This document shows, one piece after another, positions 8,684-16,825 of a stretch of DNA of 64,000 nucleotides. Both the position numbers and the translations under genes were made by a program. The notes below the pieces were generated by a model. That model worked only from the letters and a program-made list of their open reading frames with translations. It was not told the origin of the DNA and did no database searches. The stretch comes from Microbacterium sp. Nx66 (GTDB lineage Bacteria > Actinomycetota > Actinomycetes > Actinomycetales > Microbacteriaceae): positions 1,674,001 to 1,738,000 of the forward strand of contig NZ_LR880474.1 of the NCBI RefSeq assembly GCF_904066215.1, in the 5' to 3' direction. The first letter of the stretch is position 1. Each line of letters begins with the position of its first letter.

Positions 8684-9220
8684 ATGAGCATCGCTGCCGG
8701 AGCTTCCATCCTCGCCCTCCCGGATCGCATCCCCGAGCTCGACGACACGGCCTTCGTCGCGGACGGCGCCCGCATCGTGGGCGCGGTCTCCCTCGGACCC
8801 GGTGCGAGCGTCTGGTACAACGCCGTGCTCCGCGGTGACTCGGCGCCCATCATCATCGGTCCGGGCAGCAACGTCCAGGACAACGTGTCGATCCACGTCG
8901 ACGCCGGGCATCCCGTCGTCGTCGGCTCCCAGGTGTCCATAGGCCATAACGCGGTGGTGCACGGCTGCACGATCGGTGACGGCTCTCTCATCGGCATGGG
9001 GGCCGTCGTCCTCAGCGGTGCCGTGATCGGAGAGGGCTGCCTGATCGCCGGCGGAGCCGTGGTGCTCGGCGGGACCGAGGTGCCGCCGGGTTCCCTGGTC
9101 GCCGGTGTTCCCGCGAAGGTGCGCAGGGCGCTGTCGGACGACGAGCGTGCCTCTCTGGTGGCGAACGCGGCGATCTACCTGGAGCACGCGGCGACGCACG
9201 TCCGCGCAACGGAAGCGTAA
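8684..9220 (+). CDS. gamma carbonic anhydrase-like hexapeptide protein
   Basis: Left-handed beta-helix protein of the YrdA/PaaY/gamma-carbonic anhydrase family, 178 residues. Repeated hexapeptides rich in Gly, Val and Ile run from about residue 28 to 140. The three zinc ligands are His71 (SIHVD), His88 (IGHNA) and His93 (VVHGC), with the spacing of the family. Members hydrate CO2 or act on thioesters; the physiological activity here is not known. It is a single gene preceded by a leaderless-type promoter, and a tRNA gene follows. Confidence 0.9.
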   Translation: MSIAAGASILALPDRIPELDDTAFVADGARIVGAVSLGPGASVWYNAVLRGDSAPIIIGPGSNVQDNVSIHVDAGHPVVVGSQVSIGHNAVVHGCTIGDGSLIGMGAVVLSGAVIGEGCLIAGGAVVLGGTEVPPGSLVAGVPAKVRRALSDDERASLVANAAIYLEHAATHVRATEA

Positions 9221-9233
9221 GGCCCTGCCCCGC

Positions 9234-9239
9234 TAGGCT
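9234..9239 (+). promoter_or_regulatory. -10 box TAGGCT of the CAT tRNA gene
   Basis: TAGGCT lies ten bases ahead of the mature tRNA 5' end; no clear -35 box is seen. Confidence 0.4.
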
Positions 9240-9248
9240 GGGCGGTAC

Positions 9249-9322
9249 GGGGCGGTGGCCAAGCTGGTTAAGGCAGTGGGCTCATAACCCAACGATCGTC
9301 GGTTCAAGTCCGACCCGCCCTA
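9249..9322 (+). tRNA. tRNA with CAT anticodon (probably elongator Met)
   Basis: Full cloverleaf. The acceptor GGGGCGG pairs with CCGCCCT (ending in a G-U pair), with a D arm GCC/GGC. The anticodon loop is CTCATAA, the T arm GTCGG-TTCAAGT-CCGAC and the discriminator base A. CCA is not encoded; CTA follows. The CAT anticodon is shared by elongator Met, initiator Met and lysidine-modified Ile tRNAs. The three G-C pairs flanking the loop (GGG/CCC) recall initiators, but there is no unpaired C1-A72, so elongator Met is favoured and Ile2 is not excluded. Confidence 0.88.
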
Positions 9323-9416
9323 CTACCCGTCTCGTCCGTCGTAATCGTCGCCGCGTTCTCCCGTCTCTCCTCTGGAGGTCTCGACGCCCGTCAGCCTCCG
9401 GATCGGAGCAGGAGCC

Positions 9417-9929
9417 ATGACGACCACGAATGTGCCGAACGCGGAGACCCGTCGTCGGATCGAGGACGTGGGGCAGATCGCGTTGCGTCTCGCGATCGCG
9501 GCGAGTTTCGCCCTCGCCGTCGCCGACCGCTTCGGGCTCCTCGGCGGCCCGGGGGCTGATGGCGTGTCGTGGGGATCGTGGACGATCTTCCGTGCGTACA
9601 CGGCGCAGCTCGTCCCTGTCTCCGTCGACCTGGTGGTGGACACGGCGGCCGTGCTGGCGACGGCTCTGGAGACCGTCCTCGCTCTGCTGCTGGCCGTCGG
9701 GCTGTGGACCCGGCTCGCGGCGGGAGTCGCCGCGCTGCTCACGGTGACGTTCGGCGTGACGATGCTCGTCTTCCTCGGACCGCTTGCGCCGTTCCGATAC
9801 CCGGTCTTCGTCTTCACGGCCGCCGCGATCCTGCTCGCGGGGCTGAAGCGCTACCGGTGGAGCATCGATGCGCTGCGAAAGGAGGTGCCGGGAGCGGGGA
9901 GAGACAACGATGCCCCCGGCACCAGGTAG
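9417..9929 (+). CDS. DoxX-like membrane protein
   Basis: 170-residue integral membrane protein with four hydrophobic helices: about residues 24-42, 70-92, 100-122 and 126-146. The pattern of an N-terminal helix with an Arg-Leu-Ala-Ile-Ala-Ala core, then a helix pair separated by a WTRLAAG turn, fits the DoxX/TQO-small-subunit group. Those proteins affect redox or thiosulfate-linked respiration in some organisms. No cofactor residue is obvious. The ATG follows GGAGCAGGAGCC, a good ribosome site. It stands alone downstream of the tRNA. Confidence 0.6.
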   Translation: MTTTNVPNAETRRRIEDVGQIALRLAIAASFALAVADRFGLLGGPGADGVSWGSWTIFRAYTAQLVPVSVDLVVDTAAVLATALETVLALLLAVGLWTRLAAGVAALLTVTFGVTMLVFLGPLAPFRYPVFVFTAAAILLAGLKRYRWSIDALRKEVPGAGRDNDAPGTR

Positions 9930-10063
9930 ACGGCGAATGCCTCTACAGACGGACGGACGCGTCGGAAGGGGAAGCGATCCGTCACAGGAGAGATGACGAG
10001 GTGACCGTTTCATGACGCCTTTTCCGCAGGATCACGGCATATTGCGTGTGCCGCGAGAAACCC

Positions 10064-10099
10064 GTTCGGCCGAACCGCGTAACAGAACGTGCCGTTCTG
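10064..10099. promoter_or_regulatory. two adjacent palindromes upstream of the wall-anchored protein gene
   Basis: GTTCGGCCGAAC (10064-10075) is a perfect 12-bp palindrome. Eight bases later CAGAACG-TGC-CGTTCTG (10083-10099) is a perfect 7-3-7 inverted repeat. Both lie 75-110 bases before the start at 10175. The pair looks like an operator. It does not fit the LexA box, because the GAAC/GTTC spacing is five rather than four. Confidence 0.4.
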
Positions 10100-10174
10100 C
10101 ATCCCTTCCTGGGGACATCACTCGCGCGGAAGAAGCCAAATGCGCGAGTTCATCGATCATCTGGGGAGTCGAAA

Positions 10175-11998
10175 GTGCCAGTCATTCAGCATGCAATCAG
10201 ATCGGGCGCGCGGGGAACGCGCCTGACGACGTTCGTGGGTGCTCTGCTCGCGATCTGTCTGGCGGCCCTGGCGGCCGTCATCGCGACGCCGGCCACGGCC
10301 CGCGCTGCGGAGGTCGCGGGGATCACCTCGTTGACCATCACCGAACCCACCGACCAGATCAAGGTCTGGGACCGGATCGCGTTCGAAGCGACCTGGGCAG
10401 TGCCGGACACGGCGACCGCGGGAGACACGTTCCGCCTCGCCTTCCCGACGAGCCCGAGCCTGACCGGGGTGCGGGATTCCTTCGCCCTGACGGCGCCGGA
10501 TGGCCAGACCGTCGGAACGTGCGAGGTGTCGACCGGTGAGCTCGTGTGCACGCTCACGGACTACGTGGACAGCCACACCGACGTCAGCGGCACCCTGCAC
10601 TTCCGCGCCAGGGCGGACGAGGAGACCACACTGACGGAGATCCCGTTCACGACGGGCGGCGGAACCGTCGTCCCGGTCGACGTTCCCGGCGGGATCGGGC
10701 CGGTCCCGGAGTTCCCGGCGCCGACGACCCCGACCAAGTGGGGCGACGTGACGCTCGACGGTCGGAACATCGCGTGGGGCGTGAACATCCCGTCATCCGC
10801 GCTGGCCGGGGAGGCCCCGACGCTCACCGACACGTTCACGGCCGGCCTCGTGCTCGATCCCGCCTCCGTCACCGTGGCGTACGTGCTCGCGAAGGACTGG
10901 GCGGGAGGCAAGTACACCGTGTCGACCGGGCTGCAGTCGGGCAGCGACTTCACCGTCACGGAGGTCAGCTCCGAGTCGTTCACTGTGACGGTGGACGCGC
11001 CGATCGTCGCCGACGCGATCTACGTGCTCCGGTACAAGACCGCACTGCCGGCCGACGTCCGTCCCGATGATGCATTCCACAACACCGTGACCGGCTCCCG
11101 GTGGGTCGCCGAGAGCACGCCGGTCATCTACTCGCAGGGTGGGGGAGACGGCGAGGGGGTGATTCCGGTCGGCGGGTTCACGGTGACCAAGACGCTCAGC
11201 GGTCCGGGGGCGGCTCTGGTGCCCGACGATCGCGAGTTCCGGGTGGCCTACTCGTATCAGCGCGCAGGACAGACGGTGGAGGGCGAGCTCGCCTTGCGAT
11301 CCGGACAGACCGATGGTCTGAAGGATCTGCCGGCGGGCACGGTCGTCACCCTGTCTGAGATCACGCCGGCGGACGTCGACGGCGTGACCTGGCAGGCGCC
11401 GGTCTTCTCCGGCACCGGTGTCGCGATCACCGATGGCGGCGCCACCATCACCATCGCACGGGGCGCGACGGTCGCGGTGACGCTCACCAACCCGACGACG
11501 GTCACGCCGCCGCCGGTCGGGGGCTTCACGGTGACCAAGAAGGTCACGGGGGCGGGGGCCTCCCTCGTCCCCGCGCACCAGACCTTCACCGTGGCGTACT
11601 CGTACGAGCTCGCGGGGCAGCCCGTCCGCGGTGAACTCACGCTCCGCGCCGGGGAGAGCGAGGGGCTCGCGGATCTGCCGGTGGGTACTGTCGTCACGCT
11701 CCGCGAGAAAGCGCCGAGCGCCGTGGAGGGCGTCACGTGGAAGAGCCCGCGCTTCACCGGCGCAGGAGTCGACGTCGGCGACGACGGCGCGACGCTCACG
11801 ATCTCCGAAGGCGCGACGGTCGGGGTGGTACTCACCAACGAGACCGCCGTCACTCCGCCGCCCCCTCCGGGTGGTGAGCTCGCCCTGACCGGATCCGAGG
11901 GACCCGCCGTCCCGTTCGCCCTGGGAGCGCTGCTGCTGCTTGCGGGACTGACAGCGCTCGGCGTCCGCCATCGGGTGGCGGGTCGCGTCGGTGATTGA
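10175..11998 (+). CDS. LAxTG-anchored surface protein with two DUF5979-like repeats
   Basis: Secreted, wall-anchored protein of 607 residues. A signal peptide (hydrophobic core about 18-38, cleavage near ATARA-AEV) leads into two Ig-like/adhesin-type domains (about 48-150 and 180-310). Two tandem repeats of about 108 residues follow, starting at 333 and 449 with GGFTVTK. These resemble the DUF5979 domain found in Gram-positive surface proteins. A Pro-rich linker, the sorting signal LALTG (569-573), a hydrophobic helix and an Arg-containing tail end the protein. LAxTG is the class E sortase signal; no sortase is in the window. The GTG start at 10175 follows CTGGGGAG, a strong ribosome site. 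It may be an adhesin or a shaft-tip-like protein; ligand unknown. Confidence 0.85.
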   Translation: MPVIQHAIRSGARGTRLTTFVGALLAICLAALAAVIATPATARAAEVAGITSLTITEPTDQIKVWDRIAFEATWAVPDTATAGDTFRLAFPTSPSLTGVRDSFALTAPDGQTVGTCEVSTGELVCTLTDYVDSHTDVSGTLHFRARADEETTLTEIPFTTGGGTVVPVDVPGGIGPVPEFPAPTTPTKWGDVTLDGRNIAWGVNIPSSALAGEAPTLTDTFTAGLVLDPASVTVAYVLAKDWAGGKYTVSTGLQSGSDFTVTEVSSESFTVTVDAPIVADAIYVLRYKTALPADVRPDDAFHNTVTGSRWVAESTPVIYSQGGGDGEGVIPVGGFTVTKTLSGPGAALVPDDREFRVAYSYQRAGQTVEGELALRSGQTDGLKDLPAGTVVTLSEITPADVDGVTWQAPVFSGTGVAITDGGATITIARGATVAVTLTNPTTVTPPPVGGFTVTKKVTGAGASLVPAHQTFTVAYSYELAGQPVRGELTLRAGESEGLADLPVGTVVTLREKAPSAVEGVTWKSPRFTGAGVDVGDDGATLTISEGATVGVVLTNETAVTPPPPPGGELALTGSEGPAVPFALGALLLLAGLTALGVRHRVAGRVGD

Positions 11999-12018
11999 GG
12001 ACTAGGAGAGGCCAGGCA

Positions 12019-12060
12019 GATCGATCGCGCGACGACTTCTTCGTCGTCGCGTGATCGATC
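12019..12060. terminator. long hairpin after the surface protein gene
   Basis: GATCGATCGCGCGACGAC pairs with GTCGTCGCGTGATCGATC with one G-T mismatch, an 18-bp stem and a six-base loop TTCTTC. A likely terminator 20 bases after the stop codon. Confidence 0.7.
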
Positions 12061-12077
12061 GTGCCATTCGGCGTCTA

Positions 12078-12109
12078 GTGGTCGTCGAGGAGTTTCCCTC
12101 GACGACCAC
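12078..12109. terminator. second hairpin between the two surface-protein genes
   Basis: GTGGTCGTCGAGG pairs perfectly with CCTCGACGACCAC around a six-base loop. It follows the first hairpin by 17 bases and lies 36 bases before the next start codon. It could be a tandem terminator or a 5' leader structure for the secreted protein mRNA. Confidence 0.5.
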
Positions 12110-12145
12110 GCCGACGCCGCAGCGCGTCGGAGAAAGGCATCTCTC

Positions 12146-12652
12146 ATGAACAAGACGCTCATTGCCCGTGCCTCTGCCGCCCTCGGCGTCGCGGCCGCTC
12201 TTTCGCTCGGTGGAGCGACGCTCGCTCCCGCCGCTCACGCGGAGGCGACACCTGCGGACCCGGCCGTGTCGAAGCCGCTGAGCACGGGCGTGCTCGCGCA
12301 GCGCGTCGGGCCTGCCTGTCTCTTCTTCCAGTACACGTTCAACATGAGCCCGACCGATCCCCAGGTGGGGGGCACCGTGACGTACACCATGCAGTTCCTC
12401 AACAACGGCGAGGTGGACTCCACGAAGAGCGCGCTCACGTTCCGCCTGGACGGCCTCCTCGACGACTCGACCTGGGCAGCGTCGACGCTGGAAGCGACCT
12501 CCGGCCGCCCTTCCGCGGCGGAGAACGCCGTCACGTGGAACGGGCCGCTCGACGCCGGAGACGATGTCGTGCTGCGCTTCAGCGGCGTGTGGACGGGCGA
12601 AGGCGATGGCCTCGCGTTCCCGCGGGTCGAGTCCTACGGCTACGTGAGGTGA
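12146..12652 (+). CDS. small secreted protein, putative surface/adhesive domain
   Basis: 168 residues with a clear signal peptide: Lys3, hydrophobic core about 8-28, cleavage near AAHA-EA at 32. The mature part is a single beta-rich domain with the segment GGTVTYTMQFLNNGEVD. This resembles DUF11-type repeats of bacterial surface proteins, in which a conserved strand precedes a NxG turn. There is no anchor or second membrane segment, so it should be released or held by partners. The ATG follows GGAGAAAGGC. Its placement just after the LAxTG protein suggests joint function at the cell surface; this is inference. Confidence 0.65.
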   Translation: MNKTLIARASAALGVAAALSLGGATLAPAAHAEATPADPAVSKPLSTGVLAQRVGPACLFFQYTFNMSPTDPQVGGTVTYTMQFLNNGEVDSTKSALTFRLDGLLDDSTWAASTLEATSGRPSAAENAVTWNGPLDAGDDVVLRFSGVWTGEGDGLAFPRVESYGYVR

Positions 12653-12744
12653 AAGCGGGGCAGAGTCCTGTTTTCCACGGTATCCGCGGCGACGTGGCGC
12701 GCTCGTCGTCGAGAGGCTGAACGGACACCGACCGAAAGGCAGCC

Positions 12745-13956
12745 ATGCAGCTCTCCACGGATTCCGAAGCCATCGTCCGCGCCACCGCCGGCGTCGTCGC
12801 CTCACACGCCGACGAGATCACCACCCTGTTCTATCGGCGCATGTTCGAGGCGCATCCGGAGCTGTTGAACGTCTTCAACCGCGCGCACCAGGCGCAGGGC
12901 GATCAGCCCAAGGCACTGGCGGCGTCCGTCGTGGCGTTCGCCGTCCACCTCATCGATCCCGACGCGCCGGATTTCTCCCCGGTGATGCGACGTATCGCCC
13001 ACCGCCACGTCTCGCTGGGGGTGTCGGCCCGTCAGTACACGATCGTGGGCCGCTATCTCCTGGCCGCCGTCGATGAGGTCCTCGGCGAGGCGGTCACACC
13101 GGCGGTGCACGCCGCGTGGGATGAGGTGTACTGGCTCTTCGGCTGCTCGCTCATCGCGGAGGAGGCGCGGCTCTACGCCGAGGCGGGCACAGACCCGGAC
13201 CACCCGTGGCGGCCGCACCGCGTCATCGAGCGGGTGGAGGAGGCCCGCGACGTCATCTCCCTCGTCCTGGAGCCGGTGGACGGTCAGCGGGCGCCCCATC
13301 GGACCGGGCAGTACGTGGCCGTCGCCGTCGACCTCCCGGACGGCACGCGCCAGCCCCGGCAGTACACGATCTCCTCGTCTGCACCCGGGGCAGCGCTGCG
13401 CGTCACCGTGAAGCGTGTGCGTGGTGTGGACGGCGCACCGGACGGTCAGGTGTCGACCTGGCTGCACGAGAACGCGCAGGTCGGTACGGTACTCGATGTC
13501 TCCCAGCCCGCCGGCGACCTGCTGCTCGACGACTCCGATGACGCGCTGGTCCTGATCTCGGCGGGAATCGGCATCACTCCCGTCGCGGCGATGGTGGACG
13601 ACCTCGCACAGCGGCGTCCCGACCGGCCGGTGCACCTGTTCCATGTGGACCGGGAGCCGGACACGCACGCCCTCGTCTCTGCCGTGCGCGGTCGTGCGCA
13701 GCATCTGAGCGACGTCCGCGCCCTGACCTGGTACACGGCGGGCGTGGAGGAGGGGCCGTCGGTGCGGTCCGGCCGGATGGATCTCGCCGGCATCGACCTT
13801 CCGCCGACGGCACGCGTCTTCCTCTGCGGGCCGCTGTCGTTCATGCAAGCCGTTCGGGGCGCACTGACGGCCCGCGGGATCGCGCCGGACCGTATCGACT
13901 ACGAGGTCTTCGGCCCTGACCTCTGGGCCCGGCGCCCGGAGTCCGGCGCGGCCTGA
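12745..13956 (+). CDS. hmp: flavohemoglobin (nitric oxide dioxygenase)
   Basis: Converts NO and O2 to nitrate using NAD(P)H, protecting against nitrosative stress. The 403-residue protein has the full three-domain plan. The globin domain (1-140) has Tyr30 at the B10 position and proximal His88 in HRHVSLGV. The FAD domain (about 152-260) has GQYVAV and RQYTISS. The NAD domain (about 265-395) has SAGIGITP near 272 and FLCGPLSFM near 361. GAAAGGC lies just upstream of the ATG. No NsrR-type regulator lies beside it. Confidence 0.95.
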   Translation: MQLSTDSEAIVRATAGVVASHADEITTLFYRRMFEAHPELLNVFNRAHQAQGDQPKALAASVVAFAVHLIDPDAPDFSPVMRRIAHRHVSLGVSARQYTIVGRYLLAAVDEVLGEAVTPAVHAAWDEVYWLFGCSLIAEEARLYAEAGTDPDHPWRPHRVIERVEEARDVISLVLEPVDGQRAPHRTGQYVAVAVDLPDGTRQPRQYTISSSAPGAALRVTVKRVRGVDGAPDGQVSTWLHENAQVGTVLDVSQPAGDLLLDDSDDALVLISAGIGITPVAAMVDDLAQRRPDRPVHLFHVDREPDTHALVSAVRGRAQHLSDVRALTWYTAGVEEGPSVRSGRMDLAGIDLPPTARVFLCGPLSFMQAVRGALTARGIAPDRIDYEVFGPDLWARRPESGAA

Positions 13957-14060
13957 GAGTCCCGGAGACCTGAGCGTGGCCGTGTCAAGCCCCTCCTCGA
14001 CGCCACGAGGTGCTGCCATGCTCCCCGAGAGCGGCACCGCGCCGCGGAACGGGAGAGACA

Positions 14061-14321
14061 ATGAGCATCGGCAGCGGAATCGCGCTCTTCGTCATCGGAG
14101 CGATCCTCGTGTTCGCGATCAACGTCGACGTGCCGTGGGTCAACCTGGACATGGTCGGCTACATCCTCATGGGTGCCGGCGTGATCATCTTCCTCATCGG
14201 CATCGTGCTGCTCGCCCGCCGACGTCGTACGGAGACCGTGTCGCGCACGTACGTCGACCCGGCGACGGGGGAGCCCACGACCCGGCGTTCGGTCAGCTCC
14301 AGTTCGGACGAGGGCCTCTGA
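14061..14321 (+). CDS. small two-helix membrane protein (DUF6458-like)
   Basis: 86 residues starting MSIGSGIALFVIGAIL. Two hydrophobic helices (about 6-22 and 32-50) are separated by a short loop DVPWVNLD. A polar tail with Arg-rich RRRR and Ser-rich segments follows. This layout matches the DUF6458 proteins common in Microbacteriaceae and related actinomycetes; their function is not known. GGGAGAG lies before the ATG. The hairpin at 14338 ends the transcript. Confidence 0.7.
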   Translation: MSIGSGIALFVIGAILVFAINVDVPWVNLDMVGYILMGAGVIIFLIGIVLLARRRRTETVSRTYVDPATGEPTTRRSVSSSSDEGL

Positions 14322-14337
14322 GCTGACCCATTCGGAA

Positions 14338-14375
14338 ACGAGAAGGGCCGCGGGGAAACCCGCGGCCCTTCTCGT
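14338..14375. terminator. bidirectional terminator, 17-bp stem
   Basis: ACGAGAAGGGCCGCGGG pairs perfectly with CCCGCGGCCCTTCTCGT around GAAA. It lies between two converging genes; its right arm touches the stop codon of the minus-strand gene. Confidence 0.85.
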
Positions 14376-14692
14376 CAGACGACGTCTGCGCCTTCGAGAT
14401 GTTCCTCGACGAGGGTGATGCCTCCGCTCGAGTTCGCGGAGTGCGCGAGTTCCTCGATCCAGCGACGGCTCAGCTCGGGCGTCTCGGCCTCGTCGAAGAC
14501 GAACCGGAGCGGGATGGACGGGTGCAGCCACAGCGTGGAGCGGCCGGGGGCGTCGCCCTCGGGGTGGCGCCAGGAGAGGGTGAAGCTCTCGTTGCGCCGC
14601 AGCTTGGTGGCGATGACGACCTTGAGGTGCGCGAGTGCGCGGTCTTCGATCTGGATCGGCGTCTGGGTGTCGCCGTAGTACAGGCTGCCCAT
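14375..14692 (-). CDS. small Microbacteriaceae-type protein (DUF7882-like)
   Basis: 105 residues, starting MGSLYYGDTQTPIQIEDRAL and containing LKVVIATKLRRNESFTLSW and LHPSIPLRFVFDE. Proteins with this start and middle are widespread single-copy or few-copy proteins of Microbacteriaceae and are carried as an uncharacterised family. There are no membrane segments or catalytic motifs. I chose the ATG at 14692 because GAAGG precedes it and the family begins with MG.LYYG. The reading frame is open further upstream, but that part lacks a ribosome site. Confidence 0.65.
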   Translation of the reverse strand: MGSLYYGDTQTPIQIEDRALAHLKVVIATKLRRNESFTLSWRHPEGDAPGRSTLWLHPSIPLRFVFDEAETPELSRRWIEELAHSANSSGGITLVEEHLEGADVV

Positions 14693-14876
14693 CGTCAGCC
14701 GACCTTCGCGCGGGAGGCGGGGGTGTTCATGGCGCTCCTTCGGAACGTGCAGGGGGAAGACGGCAGACCGCTCCCGGGGATACTTGGACTCTACCCAATT
14801 TGCGCACGACATCGTGCGCATCGCCGGGACTCGCCGTCGGGCGCGAACAGAGTATGCGCGCGGTGTCAGTCCGGCG

Positions 14877-15791
14877 TCACAGGGCCGCCAGGACGGGCCG
14901 ATTCCCGTACGCCTCGCGATAGGCGGTGGCGAACCGGGAGACATTGCTGAAACCCCATCGGCGGGCGACGGCCGACACGGAGGCTCCCTTGCCGTGTCGC
15001 AGATCCCGATGCGCGCCATCGAGCCGAGCACGCCTCAGGGCCTCGTTCGGTGTGATGTCGAGTGCGCGGCGGAACGCATACTGCAGGCCACGCGTGGACA
15101 TGTACGCGGCCGCGGCGACGTCGTCGACCGTGATCGGCAGATGTGCGTTGTCCTCGATGTACGCCAGGGCACGACGCACCGAGGCCGGTGCCGCAGAGCG
15201 CTGCGCGGGACGGTGCAGCGACTCGCTGAACGTGGTGGGGAACGCCGACATCGTCAGCAGGAGGGCGTGGCGTTCGAGTTCTGCGGCGATGAGAGGGGCG
15301 GCGCCGTCCGGTCCGAACGAGCCGTCGATATAGGAGAACATCTGCTCCCACCGCGCTCCGTCCTCCCGCGTATGCGGAGCGAGCCCGGTGGCCCGGAGCT
15401 CGAGGCGGTCGTCGCCGGTGATCTGCCTGATCGAGTCGCGCGCTGCGGTCCGATCGAACACGAGGGCCCGGACCCGGGCCACCTGATTCCATTTCGCTTC
15501 CACGCGGACGCCGTCCGTCAGCCACGGCTGGGCGGCGTCCAGTCCCTGGCGCCCCGACCAGATCCGGGCATCGGCGGCATCCACGCGGCACACCAACAGC
15601 TGATCCTCGGGCTCGGCGCGGGAGTGCACCTGGGCGGCGAGCTGGTAACGGACCAGCGACATCGAGGGTGCCTCCACCGAGCGCCAATCGAAGCGGAACC
15701 GGCGCGGGTCCACGTCCTGCAGGGTCGCCGAGGGCACGAACTGCTGCCAGGTGGTCTCCACCTGCTCGATGTCCGTGGATGTGAACTGCAC
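14877..15791 (-). CDS. AraC-family transcriptional regulator
   Basis: 304-residue regulator. The N-terminal two thirds is an AraC-binding-like sensing region. The C-terminal domain, about residues 205-300, holds two helix-turn-helix units, with VDDVAAAAYMSTRGLQYAF as the first and VSAVARRWGFSNVSRFATAY as the second; the latter is the classical AraC signature. The GTG at 15791 is preceded by AAGGAGTGTCG, a strong ribosome site, so the longer frame to 15863 was rejected. Its target is unknown; the neighbours are a hydrolase (divergent) and the DUF7882-like gene. Confidence 0.85.
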   Translation of the reverse strand: MQFTSTDIEQVETTWQQFVPSATLQDVDPRRFRFDWRSVEAPSMSLVRYQLAAQVHSRAEPEDQLLVCRVDAADARIWSGRQGLDAAQPWLTDGVRVEAKWNQVARVRALVFDRTAARDSIRQITGDDRLELRATGLAPHTREDGARWEQMFSYIDGSFGPDGAAPLIAAELERHALLLTMSAFPTTFSESLHRPAQRSAAPASVRRALAYIEDNAHLPITVDDVAAAAYMSTRGLQYAFRRALDITPNEALRRARLDGAHRDLRHGKGASVSAVARRWGFSNVSRFATAYREAYGNRPVLAAL

Positions 15792-15913
15792 CGACACTCC
15801 TTGCTGCGCCCTCTTCCGGGCGGCCGGGGCTTCTTGGACAGTAGCCCATGCCACTGACAGCACGGTGGGGATGCTCCGCGGGCCCGCGGGCGGGCCGCGC
15901 GGTCGGGGCCTCG

Positions 15914-15919
15914 TAGACT
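15914..15919 (+). promoter_or_regulatory. -10 box TAGACT, leaderless start of hydrolase
   Basis: TAGACT lies six bases ahead of the ATG at 15926; no ribosome site. Confidence 0.5.
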
Positions 15920-15925
15920 CGGATC

Positions 15926-16825
15926 ATGAGTGTGCCTTCCCCGTATGCGGAGCGATTGAGCCGGATTCCGGTGCAGCGCCATGAGGTGGAGGTCCGCGGC
16001 GGATCGACGGCGTACTGGGCGTACGGTCCGGACGACGCCGAGACGACCGTCATCGCGGTCCACGGCTTCCGGGGCGAGCACCACGGTCTCGAGTCGGTCC
16101 TGGCCTTCCTGCCTGAACTCCGGGTGCTGGCTCCCGACCTCCCCGGATTCGGGGAGTCCGCGCCGTTGCCCGGTCGCCGCCACGATCTGGCGGAGTACGC
16201 GGGATGGCTCACCGACTTCACGGCGGCCACGGCACCTGGTGCCGTGATCCTTGGCCATTCGTTCGGTTCCATCGTGACCGCCGCCGCCGTCGCCGGGGGG
16301 CTGGAGACCCCGCGGCTGATCCTCGTGAACCCCATCGGCGCGCCCGCGCTGGAGGGACCGAAGGGCATCATGACCCGACTGGCGGTGCTGTACTACGCTC
16401 TCGGTGCCAAGCTTCCGCCGCGGATCGGCACCGCGCTCCTGCGCAACCGGGTGATCGTCCGTGTCATGAGCGTGACCATGGCGAAGACGCGGGATCCGGA
16501 GCTGCGTCGCTTCATCCACGACCAGCACGACACCTACTTCTCGCGGTTCTCCGACCGGGAGGTCCTGCACGACGCGTTCGTCGCGAGCGTCTCCCACGAC
16601 GTCAGGGAGTTCGCGCCGTCGATCGACGTTCCCACGCTCCTGATCGCCGCCCAGAAGGACGACATCACCCCGATCGAGGCGGAGCGCGCGCTGGTCACTC
16701 TCTTCCCGGACGCGTCCCTCGTCGAGATCGCGCACGTGGGTCACCTGATCCACTACGAGACCCCGGCCGAGGCGGCCGGAGCGGTCCGTCGGTTCCTCAG
16801 GATTCCCGTCGCGCGAGGCCGATGA
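15926..16825 (+). CDS. alpha/beta hydrolase
   Basis: 299-residue alpha/beta-hydrolase. The oxyanion region HGFRGEHHG is near residue 46. The nucleophile elbow GHSFGS has Ser112, the acid is probably the Asp in AAQKDDITP near 240, and the His lies in HVGHLIHYETP near 270. The overall pattern resembles MhpC/serine hydrolases; the substrate cannot be told. The 3' end overlaps the converging Lrp-type gene by 29 bases, so antisense effects are possible. Confidence 0.85.
   Translation: MSVPSPYAERLSRIPVQRHEVEVRGGSTAYWAYGPDDAETTVIAVHGFRGEHHGLESVLAFLPELRVLAPDLPGFGESAPLPGRRHDLAEYAGWLTDFTAATAPGAVILGHSFGSIVTAAAVAGGLETPRLILVNPIGAPALEGPKGIMTRLAVLYYALGAKLPPRIGTALLRNRVIVRVMSVTMAKTRDPELRRFIHDQHDTYFSRFSDREVLHDAFVASVSHDVREFAPSIDVPTLLIAAQKDDITPIEAERALVTLFPDASLVEIAHVGHLIHYETPAEAAGAVRRFLRIPVARGR

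Noticed and set aside
9249-9322. Initiator tRNA-fMet
   Set aside because: GGG/CCC pairs fit, but the first acceptor pair is G-U, not the C-A type mismatch, and the D arm differs.
9323-9416. tRNA-linked integration site
   Set aside because: No copy of the tRNA 3' end is seen downstream and no integrase is near; the neighbouring genes look native.
10083-10099. Possible LexA/SOS box
   Set aside because: GAAC and GTTC are five bases apart; the LexA box of actinobacteria needs four.
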